From Chloroflexota bacterium (GTDB taxonomy: Bacteria; Chloroflexota; UBA6077; FW602-bin22; CADDYW01), in contig JAJPIK010000118.1 of assembly GCA_021324795.1 (NCBI GenBank), positions 1-64,000 on the forward strand: a stretch of DNA of 64,000 nucleotides, read 5' to 3'. A program made the position numbers and the translations under genes. The notes under the pieces are model-generated. The model saw nothing but the letters and a program-made list of their open reading frames with translations. It did no database searches and was not told the DNA's origin. How positions within the stretch are numbered: the first letter of the stretch is position 1; the number at the start of each line of letters is the position of its first letter. Below, one piece after another: positions 17,803 to 25,004 of this stretch.

Positions 17803-17837
17803 GCCTAGTCTTGGTCCAGCTTTGGACGGGACTAGGC
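17803..17837 (-). promoter_or_regulatory. Hairpin upstream of the precursor gene
   Basis: An 8-bp stem GCCTAGTC/GACTAGGC (17803-17810 with 17830-17837) encloses a second 5-bp stem (17814-17818 with 17823-17827) and a 4-nt loop. It lies in the 148-bp gap between the cyclase stop and the precursor start. Without a T-run it looks like an mRNA-processing or stabilising element for the precursor transcript. I see no convincing promoter in this gap. Confidence 0.5.
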
Positions 17838-17888
17838 TGGATGTCCGTAGTTGTAATCACTGTCGGAGAGCAGCATTGCCCCGTCAGT

Positions 17889-19901
17889 TTATCCACGAGA
17901 ACCCGCGAGAACTTTGTTCGTCGTCTCGGATTCCCAGTAAGCTGTGAGACTCGTGCTTGATGGGAGAGTCACCTGTTGGTCTCGAGGCAACCGAAATGTG
18001 CGTAGCCAGGTCTCAAGGTTCAAGATCCGATTGATATACATGCCGTCCGGAAAGAAGTCACCCGCGCGCAAGCGCTGCAGGCGGGTCCAGAAGAGGTCGG
18101 GGAGCACGAACCCACGGTCGGCGATCTCGGATCGCCCACCCGGCCCGAAGGCCGCGGCGTAATCGCCCCATTGCTCTTCCGTCTGCCGTAGTACGTACGA
18201 AGTGAAAAGGGTCTTTTGGGTCCGAGTCCGAATACTCTCCGGAAGAATCCCCGTCATTCCGCGACGGAGGATCGCCTTGTGTCCGGCGTAATAGTCGCCG
18301 GTGAATGGATGGGGCTCGAAGATCTGCTCCGGTGGAATCGAAAGCATGAACTGGTGGACGCGGCGGTCAGCAAACGGCTGCGCCAGTTGCACCGGATGCG
18401 CCAGCGAAACCGGGGCGACTTCGGGCGGATACAGATTGCGGTAGATCAGCTCGTGCGGGTCATCAGCGAAACGGCGCGTGCGCTCGGTCTCCAGCACACG
18501 CGCCCAGTGACGCCGGAGTAGCTCGGTTCGCAAGTGACCTGGCATCCAGGAGGGAGTGAGAGCGTCGCGTTCCCGGTTGAAATCGCGGCGCGCGAAGGCA
18601 ATCCGAACGGCCTTCTGAAGATCGAGAGGCAGGAGTGGGACCAGGCAGTACAACAGTGCGATCTTACTGAGACGCTCGCCCGACTGAAGTCGATAGCGCC
18701 GAAGGTACCGCAAGAACTCGGTGAAGCGACCTCGTCGAAGCAGCGACGAAAAGTACAGCCAGGTCCATGGAAAACAGTTATCGGCGAAGATGCCCGTCAG
18801 GAGGACTCGGACGTCCTGCTGGCTCGCTGCCGCGAGGACGGCATCGAATGAGGTGACCGGCATCTGCGGTGCCCGCATGAACCCCTGGGGCGCGGGATCG
18901 AAATCTCGGCCAATCCCGATTAGCCGGAGGAACTGCACGTTCAGCCCATACTTGGTCTGAATATCCTCGATGAACGGCCGTTCGTCACAGTCGAGATTAT
19001 CGAACAGGAGACTGAAGATGGTGAAGCCATGGTCCTCGGCAAGCTTCAGACTGAACAGATGCTGGGCCAGGCAGACCAGCGAGGAAGAGTCCAGCCCGCC
19101 ACTCAACGTCGCGCCAACCCGTCGAGTGCTACGCAGCCGGGCGCGCAGCGCTTCGCCGAGGACGTTGACGAAGTGGGCAGCATATTCGTGGTCCGAAGTG
19201 CAATGGAGCTCGGGCGGAGGTAGGAGGTTCCAATAGCGCTGCCGCCGCTCCGACCGGGCATCGACCACCACCACGTGGCCGGCCGGCACGGCATAAATCT
19301 TCTCATAGAAGGTCGCATGGATCTCTTCCTGGTTGCGCATCGCAGCATAAGGCACGAGGTAGTCGCGAATGCGCTCTTCATTCGGAGCGATCGGAACGGA
19401 AGGATCCTGGAAGAGCTGATGAATCTCCGAAGCCGCGACGAAGGTGCGACGGTCTATCCGATAGTACAGCGATCGCTGCCCGCTGGTATCTCGTGCGCAC
19501 ACGATGCGCTGACGCCGGGCATCCCAGATGATAAAGGCAAAGTCGCCAAGGAGACGGGCTGGCGCATCGAGCCCCCAGGCTTCGTAGGCACGGAGAATCA
19601 GCTCCGCGTCACTCGCGGCCGTCGGCGGCGAATCGGGCAAAGTCGCCAGAAGCTCTGATCGGTTGTCGAGACGCGCGTCGGCAATCACCGCGCAATTGCT
19701 CCGGGAGCTAACCAGCGGTTGCTGCTCATCCTCCTCCTCGTGAGTCACGGCCGCTTTGGCGTGCCCCAGTCCGACCTGGTTCCACAGACGCATGCCGTAA
19801 CCGTCGAGGCCTCGATGAGGAATGGCGGCTAACATCGCTCCAACGCTTTCTCGGTCCACCGGTCGCCCATTCCGGTGGAAGATCGCGGCTAGTCCGCTCA
19901 T
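17889..19901 (-). CDS. Lasso cyclase (asparagine synthetase-like, C protein)
   Basis: A 670-residue asparagine-synthetase homologue. The N-terminal amidotransferase-like domain (1-215) starts MSGLAAIFHRNGRP, so the catalytic Cys2 of true AsnB is Ser and glutaminase activity is not expected. The synthetase domain has the ATP-pyrophosphatase loop LSGGLDSSS (about residue 265). Lasso C proteins use this domain to adenylate an Asp/Glu side chain and close the ring on Gly1. The ATG at 19901 overlaps the kinase stop (ATGA). The precursor gene follows downstream. Compare the genuine AsnB at 60868-62763, which keeps Cys2. Confidence 0.88.
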   Translation of the reverse strand: MSGLAAIFHRNGRPVDRESVGAMLAAIPHRGLDGYGMRLWNQVGLGHAKAAVTHEEEDEQQPLVSSRSNCAVIADARLDNRSELLATLPDSPPTAASDAELILRAYEAWGLDAPARLLGDFAFIIWDARRQRIVCARDTSGQRSLYYRIDRRTFVAASEIHQLFQDPSVPIAPNEERIRDYLVPYAAMRNQEEIHATFYEKIYAVPAGHVVVVDARSERRQRYWNLLPPPELHCTSDHEYAAHFVNVLGEALRARLRSTRRVGATLSGGLDSSSLVCLAQHLFSLKLAEDHGFTIFSLLFDNLDCDERPFIEDIQTKYGLNVQFLRLIGIGRDFDPAPQGFMRAPQMPVTSFDAVLAAASQQDVRVLLTGIFADNCFPWTWLYFSSLLRRGRFTEFLRYLRRYRLQSGERLSKIALLYCLVPLLPLDLQKAVRIAFARRDFNRERDALTPSWMPGHLRTELLRRHWARVLETERTRRFADDPHELIYRNLYPPEVAPVSLAHPVQLAQPFADRRVHQFMLSIPPEQIFEPHPFTGDYYAGHKAILRRGMTGILPESIRTRTQKTLFTSYVLRQTEEQWGDYAAAFGPGGRSEIADRGFVLPDLFWTRLQRLRAGDFFPDGMYINRILNLETWLRTFRLPRDQQVTLPSSTSLTAYWESETTNKVLAGSRG

Positions 19902-20941
19902 CGTTTCTCCAGATCCTCTAGCAATCGCGCGCAAACGGTTTTCTGATGGTCAAATCCACTTGGATAACGCAGAACCTGGACTGGCGTCTGAGCCACGAGG
20001 CGCGCGAAAAGCGATAGGTACCGAGCGTAATCGATCGCGCGGAGGAACGGAGCACACGAGATCTGTCCCAGTATGGTCGTGAGGCTGTCGCGGCGGTCAA
20101 GAGGAATGATCTCGATGGTTTCCCGCCCCGTCCCGACCGGATCGTACCGGTCAAGCAGGTAAATCCTCTGGAGACGCGATGGCTCGCGGGTCAGGGTTGG
20201 TTGGCCGTCGAGCGAGAGCAGCTTCTTGGGCATCGACGCGGCGAGGCTTGGCAAAGAATCAGGCTGTAAGCCGAGAGTATGCTCGGCAGTTTGTTCCCAC
20301 ACCTTCATCGACGGCAGACCGGGCTGCCCATAAACGCCATCAGGTTGCTCTTCCAACGGCAGGAGGTCATCCGCGAGCAGAGGGACTCCACGGCGAACGA
20401 ATGCGGCGGCCATCGTCGACTTTCCACGCCCGGCGCTCCCCAAGAAGGCCATCGCTCCACCCTCTGTCGCCACCGCGCTCGCATGGAGAGCTGGCAGGTT
20501 CAGATGGTAGAGGACAAAGGCGGCGATCGGGGCGGTCAGCACGACCCCAAGAGCGCCTTCGTCTGCCCGGGCATCTGGCCAGACTGTCACCGACCGCTCG
20601 TCCGGGGATACGTGGAACGCCCCGATGGCTTCGGAATGCCACCAAAGCCCGGTCGCGTCACGGTAAGCGGTCACTTCGACACCGAGTCGCTCTGAGCGCG
20701 AGGTAACCGGTCGGACCATCGATCGGAACACCAGGCTCGCGTCGATCGCCAGGCGAGGATCGCCAGAGCCGTACCGGATCGTCCAGTCGGGAAGCCGTGG
20801 CCGACGGGTAAGCACTGGGAGGGGTAGACGAACTTCGCTATGGACAATCCGTCCACACACGTCATGCCAGTATGGCGGCCCGTCGTGCGACGTAACCCGA
20901 CCGTTGGTTGAGATAAACTCGGTGTGATTCAGTGATCCCAC
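19898..20941 (-). CDS. HPr kinase-like protein of the lasso locus
   Basis: A 347-residue protein with a C-terminal HPrK/P-type kinase fold. It has a P-loop (LGSAGRGKST, about 165-175), LPALHASAV just before it and a second acidic motif LLADDLLPL. In lasso clusters such as that of paeninodin, homologues phosphorylate a Ser near the peptide C-terminus. The core here ends in Ser-Thr-Ser-Gly, so phosphorylation of the tail is plausible but unproven. Start is uncertain: GTG at 20941, preferred for its nearby GAGAG, or TTG at 20953 inside a tandem repeat. It overlaps the cyclase gene by 4 nt. Confidence 0.82.
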   Translation of the reverse strand: MGSLNHTEFISTNGRVTSHDGPPYWHDVCGRIVHSEVRLPLPVLTRRPRLPDWTIRYGSGDPRLAIDASLVFRSMVRPVTSRSERLGVEVTAYRDATGLWWHSEAIGAFHVSPDERSVTVWPDARADEGALGVVLTAPIAAFVLYHLNLPALHASAVATEGGAMAFLGSAGRGKSTMAAAFVRRGVPLLADDLLPLEEQPDGVYGQPGLPSMKVWEQTAEHTLGLQPDSLPSLAASMPKKLLSLDGQPTLTREPSRLQRIYLLDRYDPVGTGRETIEIIPLDRRDSLTTILGQISCAPFLRAIDYARYLSLFARLVAQTPVQVLRYPSGFDHQKTVCARLLEDLEKR

Positions 20942-20945
20942 AATG

Positions 20946-21013
20946 ACTCTCAATCAGATTCTCAATCACAGACTCTTAGTCAGACACAGACTCTTAATCA
21001 GACTCTCAATTAC
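20946..21013. repeat. Degenerate 12-bp tandem repeat between B1 and kinase genes
   Basis: Five imperfect copies of a unit like ACTCTYAATCAG start at 20946, 20958, 20972, 20990 and 21002; copies two and three carry extra bases. The array spans the B1 stop codon and the possible kinase start codons. It may be a slippage-prone tract that changes the kinase start or spacing, or neutral spacer. Confidence 0.6.
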
Positions 21014-21294
21014 GGGTAGTCACTATCACGGACCAGTCCATGGCTTCTCAAGGAATCGAGGAATCGATCGAGATCCTCTTGAACAACGGCGGGCTCTACG
21101 TCGTACTCTTCGACCAATTGGTGGACGATTTCCTCTGGCGAGGCGCCTCGCTCAAATAGCTTCCAGATGTCCGTCGCAATCCCATTCAGTCCGAAGTAAA
21201 CTCCGGTCTCGACGTTGAGCAGAACCGCTTCACCTTCGAGCTCCGCGTATACGACCGACTCATTGATAACGAACTGTCGCCGACTGATGGCCAT
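21010..21294 (-). CDS. PqqD-like RiPP recognition element protein (lasso B1)
   Basis: A 94-residue PqqD-family protein. Features are FVINESVVYAELEGEAVLLNVETGVYFGLN (quoted in part: VVYAELEGEAVLLN), then GIATDIWKLFERG and a helical C-terminus ending LRSHGLV. In lasso clusters B1 binds the YxxPxL leader and presents it to the peptidase and cyclase. The ATG at 21294 is preferred, with AGGAG 8 nt upstream, over an ATG at 21366 with no ribosome-binding site. No B2 peptidase domain is fused to it or lies beside it. Confidence 0.88.
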   Translation of the reverse strand: MAISRRQFVINESVVYAELEGEAVLLNVETGVYFGLNGIATDIWKLFERGASPEEIVHQLVEEYDVEPAVVQEDLDRFLDSLRSHGLVRDSDYP

Positions 21295-21574
21295 TCCGAG
21301 TTCTCCTGTGTCACGAACTTGACCGCGATTGGCCCGCTCTATTTCAGACAGATTAGTTGGCTTCATTGGCGTAGATTACGGTATGGCTCTACCATAGGGC
21401 AGAATGGTCTCTCCGGAGTGTATCCCGCGTTGTACATTGGTTGAGGCCCTTGACCACCACGTGTGGCGACGATTGATGTGCGCGAGGTGCCCTGGTCTCC
21501 GTTACTTTGTCGACACGCCCGAATGCGAAGAAGTGGGTGACCAGTTGAGAAAGGATGCCGACCAATCACTTGGC
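21295..21574. other. 280-bp gap without a recognised gene
   Basis: I translated this gap on the minus strand in all frames and looked at the plus frames. The longest reading (minus, 68 codons) has no known motif. I see no transglutaminase-like Cys/His/Asp pattern of a B2 peptidase, nor a P-loop that would complete the truncated kinase upstream. It may be decayed sequence from an earlier, longer gene. Confidence 0.5.
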
Positions 21575-22102
21575 CTATCCTGTCCCTACGTTGGCATTAT
21601 ACCGAACAGCTGGTCTCTGACCATCATCCTTGAGTTGATCTCTCTCTGCTACTCTCGTTGAGACTTTGGTCATCATGCGTTCAGAGGTGACTAGATCACA
21701 CGATGGATAACCCCACAACTCGCGCTCGACGTGTGGACAACCGACGCCGTAGCTTCCATGAACGGCTGGATCGAGCCAGCCTGAAACCATTCTAAGCACG
21801 TTCGCGATTGTCTGTTCATCCGCCCCGAACTCCGGATAGACGTCGATGCGTCCTCTCCCCGGCTGGATGTGGAAGGTTGCCACCGACTCGTTCCAGAGCC
21901 AGTAGCTATCCTTCCCCTCCCAGAGACGGGTAATGACCCTCCCTTGGTGAACCTGACAGTCGCAGCGGACTTCGGTAATCACGCTCCCCCGAGAAGCAAG
22001 CCACCCTTCCACGGGTGCCGTCATCAGACGAACCGCTTCGTGCCCCGGTTCTGCCCGAACGACGGCTTCATCAATGGCTGGCGGCTGTGAGCGCATCGGC
22101 AC
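21575..22102 (-). pseudogene. Truncated HPr kinase-like gene lacking the P-loop
   Basis: A 175-residue reading frame that aligns by eye with the N-terminal half of the kinase at 19898-20941: YWLWNESVATFHIQPGRGRID matches LWWHSEAIGAFHVSPDERSVT (compare WLWNES/LWWHSE and ATFHIQP/GAFHVSP), and GADEQTIANVL matches RADEGALGVVL. After the point where the intact kinase has LPALHASAV and the P-loop, similarity ends in an unrelated tail. GAGGAGG lies 8 nt before the GTG at 22102, so it may still be translated. It is best read as a decayed duplicate, or less likely as a stand-alone accessory domain. Confidence 0.6.
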
Positions 22103-22124
22103 GTGAAAATCCTCCTCGTCCTGA

Positions 22125-22841
22125 CTATCCGCGTGTCTGAGTAGCAAGATGGTCAAGAATCCGCTTTCGAAAGTAATAACAGATCATATGACCAAGCTGG
22201 AGATGGGCATCTTCGATCACGCCGTAGTGATCGCTCTCGATGACGATACTCAAGTCAGCACATTTTGCCGCGACACCACCATCGAAACCGGTGAAGGCAA
22301 TCGTCGTCGCGCCAATCTCGCGTCCATAGCAGATCGCTCGAATCACGTTTTCAGAGTTCCCGCTTGCCGAGATACCAACAACGACGTCACTCGAGCGGAG
22401 ATACGGCCGCAACTGACCAACAAAGATATTTTCGTAACCAACGTCGTTGGCCCAAGCCGTGATCAACGACAGGTTGTCAGTGAGCGAGAAAGCGCGAACT
22501 GGTCGGGCTGGAGCATCACCCCGGTGCCCAAGCGCCCCTTTCGTGAGATCAGTGACAATGTGCGACGCGGTGGTCGCGCTCCCACCGTTTCCCAAGAAGA
22601 AGACTTGTTGGTCTCGCTGATATGCTTGCCAGAGGCAGTCAATGATCTCGATGACCCTCTCGAGATCCAGCCTGCTCAAAGCAGTCGTCAAGGCGTGCAC
22701 GTAATCTTGGATAAAGACTTCGACATCAGCGACGATCAAGTCCGTCGGTACCACCTTCCGCCTGCTTTCTCGACCGAATCCAAGGTCGATCTGGAGATTC
22801 AATTCTATATTAGCGTTGTCCTGGACCGTAGCAGGTGCCAT
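22125..22841 (-). CDS. gmhA: Sedoheptulose-7-phosphate isomerase (GmhA-like SIS protein)
   Basis: SIS-domain isomerase that converts sedoheptulose 7-phosphate to D-glycero-D-manno-heptose 7-phosphate. Motifs are FFLGNGGSATTASHIVTDL, VGISASGNSENVI and the metal-site helix IEDAHLQLGHMIC. The usual Glu after the first His (HxxxE) is Asp here. The reading frame gives 238 residues from the ATG at 22841, about 40 more than the family; a TTG at 22739 would give a normal length and neither start has a strong ribosome-binding site. With hddA two genes away, it suggests a GDP- or ADP-heptose precursor for surface glycan. Confidence 0.85.
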   Translation of the reverse strand: MAPATVQDNANIELNLQIDLGFGRESRRKVVPTDLIVADVEVFIQDYVHALTTALSRLDLERVIEIIDCLWQAYQRDQQVFFLGNGGSATTASHIVTDLTKGALGHRGDAPARPVRAFSLTDNLSLITAWANDVGYENIFVGQLRPYLRSSDVVVGISASGNSENVIRAICYGREIGATTIAFTGFDGGVAAKCADLSIVIESDHYGVIEDAHLQLGHMICYYFRKRILDHLATQTRG

Positions 22842-22891
22842 TCGGTTGAATTATGAGATGAAAAAAAGTGGAGAAAATTGGAATCTTACTC

Positions 22892-23722
22892 TCAGTGAGT
22901 CGTCTGGAAGACAAACTCCCAATCCGACATCGTGGCCTGGCCAGCTTGGCCAGTCACCATCCAGCCAGCCTGTTCGGACCGTCCTCCCACGACTTGCACG
23001 AAGAATCGACCGGCCGTGACCGGAAATTCAACGGTGCCGTCTCCCGGTGTTAACGGCTCGATTGCGGTGAAAACCGGAACCCCATCGGATTGAATCTGGA
23101 ACTGCGCCCCTTTCACGAGGTTGCCATTGCGATCGATGAGCTTGCCCCGGATGTAAGCGATGCTTCGGGGTGTAGGGTTAGGAATCTCCTTGAGAGAAAC
23201 GACCACGTAATCGAAGGCTGGCGTCGGCGTCGACGTGGGCAGCGGGGTCTTGGTTGGCGTTGGCGGAATTGGCGTCGCCGTTGGTGGGATGCTCAGCCGC
23301 ACCGGTTGCGCTGGCATCACCGGTGCCGGCTGCTCCATCGCAGTAGGCACAAACGTCGCCGTCGGTGGAACAGTAGCGGTTGGCGTTGGCGTAAACGTCG
23401 GCGTCGGCGTCAACCGCGGCGGACTTGTCGCCGTGGGCCGCAAGGCCAGATCTACTGGCGTAGCCATGGATGAGCTCAGCGAGCTTCCCGATTCCGGGAC
23501 AGGAGTGGGCGTGGGCGACGAAGTGCTCGTTGGACTAGCGGTCGGAGTGTCGGTTGGACTTGCTGATGGTGAAGGTGACGGCGAGATCGCAAGCGTAATG
23601 GATGAAGATGCTCCAGGCAACGATGCCACGGCCGGGGGGGGAGGAGAGAGAAGTGTCGGCAGCATCATCCCGGCTCCCAAGCTGACCAGAAGGATCACCA
23701 CCACGAATACGAGCTTTTGCAT
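22892..23722 (-). CDS. Secreted Thr/Pro/Ser-rich protein with C-terminal Ig/CNA-like domain
   Basis: A 276-residue protein with an N-terminal hydrophobic segment (MQKLVFVVVILLVSLGAG) acting as signal or anchor. A linker of about 130 residues is dominated by TPT/SPS repeats, typical of cell-wall-spanning or O-glycosylated regions. The last 100 residues form a beta-rich domain (IAYIRGKLIDRNGNLVKGA, then TAGRFFVQVVGG) resembling a carboxypeptidase-regulatory/CNA-B fold. Function is unknown. The ATG at 23722 is used. It lies between gmhA and hddA, so it may be a carrier or target of the heptose-containing glycan. Confidence 0.7.
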   Translation of the reverse strand: MQKLVFVVVILLVSLGAGMMLPTLLSPPPPAVASLPGASSSITLAISPSPSPSASPTDTPTASPTSTSSPTPTPVPESGSSLSSSMATPVDLALRPTATSPPRLTPTPTFTPTPTATVPPTATFVPTAMEQPAPVMPAQPVRLSIPPTATPIPPTPTKTPLPTSTPTPAFDYVVVSLKEIPNPTPRSIAYIRGKLIDRNGNLVKGAQFQIQSDGVPVFTAIEPLTPGDGTVEFPVTAGRFFVQVVGGRSEQAGWMVTGQAGQATMSDWEFVFQTTH

Positions 23723-23773
23723 GACCCGAGCCAATCCCTAAAACGCCGCTGCCATTTTCCCCGAAGGACACTT

Positions 23774-24844
23774 TTACGTAAACGCAACCTGCGTCACTTC
23801 GGGCTTCGCGGCAATCCCATCCGATCGAGTTACACCGTTCCAAGCAACGTGCTGTAAAGTGACACCTTGCTGATCGAAATGAAAGTCCATGCGCCGAAGG
23901 CCCCGCTTTTCCATCTCTTCGGTCAGCGCTTCCTGATAGACTTCGTGGCAATAGAGAAGGAGAAACCCCCCTCCGCCGGCTCCAGTAATCTTTCCGCCGA
24001 GAGCGCCAACGTCGCGAGCGAGCTCGTAGACCTCGTCGATCCGTTGGTTCGTGATACCCGCGACTAGCTTACGCTTTTCCCGCCACCCCTCGTCGAGGAG
24101 GAGGCCGATGCCGTCAAGGTCACCGGATTCGAGACACGCGCGGCAAGCGGCGGCCGCTGCTTTGATTCGGTGCAGACCTTGGATCGTCGACGGGCTCCCC
24201 GCTGCGCTCGCGCGCTGTTGCTCCTTCAGGATCACGGCTGAGTTGTGCGCCGTGCCGGTGAAAAAGAGCATCAGACGGCGTTCCAATTGCTCGCGAACGC
24301 TCGACGATACCCGAATTGGCTCAACTGTGACACCATTCCGAGTGAACGAGATCGCATTCAGTCCCCCGAAAGCCGCGGCAAACTGATCCTGCTTACCGAT
24401 CGGGGCCTGCAATTTCTGCAGCTCCACCCGGCATGCCAGCTCGGCGATCGCCTGGCGGGATAGTGAGCGCCCCTGCCACGCGGCAATTGCCTGGACCATG
24501 GCGACGGCAAGCGCGCTCGAAGAGCCCAGGCCCGTCCCCGGTGGTACTTCCGAGGCGAGAAAGAGTGCGATACCCTCATCGACCTCCATTTCGTGGAGCA
24601 CGGCCCGGGGCAGCGCGAGCTCTCCATTCCAATCCGCTGTCGTCCCGCCCTGGTAGCGGTAGAAGGTATGGTAATCGGCGGACGTAATTTGAGCGCCATT
24701 GGTGCCATTGGGACCAATGTGAACGTAGACGTACTTATCAATGGTTGTCGAGACGACGCACCCTCCGAATTGCTCATAATAGGCGGGCAGATCGGTCCCA
24801 CCGCCAGCAAAACTGATTCGAAACGGTGCACGGGCAATGAGCAT
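23774..24844 (-). CDS. hddA: D-glycero-alpha-D-manno-heptose-7-phosphate kinase
   Basis: GHMP-family sugar kinase, 356 residues. It has the N-terminal APFRISFAGGGTDLPAYYE of the HddA/fucose-kinase-like group, the ATP-binding PPGTGLGSSSALAVAMVQA and the C-terminal LGGKITGAGGGGFLL. HddA phosphorylates the heptose 7-phosphate made by GmhA at C1, on the GDP-D-alpha-D-heptose route used for S-layer and surface glycans. The ATG at 24844 follows GGAGG. The later steps (GmhB phosphatase and HddC guanylyltransferase) are not in the window. Confidence 0.85.
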   Translation of the reverse strand: MLIARAPFRISFAGGGTDLPAYYEQFGGCVVSTTIDKYVYVHIGPNGTNGAQITSADYHTFYRYQGGTTADWNGELALPRAVLHEMEVDEGIALFLASEVPPGTGLGSSSALAVAMVQAIAAWQGRSLSRQAIAELACRVELQKLQAPIGKQDQFAAAFGGLNAISFTRNGVTVEPIRVSSSVREQLERRLMLFFTGTAHNSAVILKEQQRASAAGSPSTIQGLHRIKAAAAACRACLESGDLDGIGLLLDEGWREKRKLVAGITNQRIDEVYELARDVGALGGKITGAGGGGFLLLYCHEVYQEALTEEMEKRGLRRMDFHFDQQGVTLQHVAWNGVTRSDGIAAKPEVTQVAFT

Positions 24845-24969
24845 CAGACCTCCTTATCGCGGCAAAGCCCCCAACCAGAGTATCGTACGGCATCTAGTGG
24901 GAAGAATGATTGAGGAATTATTGACAAGGGGTGGTAATCGGGTTGTTTGAAAGTGTAGCTCCCCGGAAA

Positions 24970-24988
24970 TTCCCTCTTCCAGAGGGAA
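24970..24988. repeat. REP-like palindrome
   Basis: TTCCCTCT/AGAGGGAA (24970-24977 with 24981-24988) with a 3-nt loop, followed on the plus strand by GGATTAAGGTAAGGG. It lies in the 160-bp gap downstream of the GT4 gene ending at 25005. It belongs to the same family as the elements at 26332, 32325 and 50743. Confidence 0.6.
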
Positions 24989-25004
24989 AGGATTAAGGTA
25001 AGGG

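Noticed and set aside
17741..17896. N-terminal extension of the lasso precursor by 52 codons to a GTG overlapping the cyclase stop
   Set aside because: The strong GGAGGAGG site at 17740 and usual leader length favour the short form; the extension has no leader-like features. Kept as an alternative only.
21404..21661. A Cys-rich plus-strand frame as a possible B2 peptidase
   Set aside because: It lacks the Cys/His/Asp pattern and context of the transglutaminase-like fold, and lies on the strand opposite to the locus.
22149..22856. A 235-codon open frame on the plus strand opposite gmhA
   Set aside because: No recognisable domain; it is the antisense shadow of the SIS-domain gene, whose motifs are unmistakable.
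23235..23741. A Gly/Val-repeat open frame on the plus strand
   Set aside because: The GVGV repeats are only the reverse reading of the Thr/Pro repeat codons of the secreted protein.
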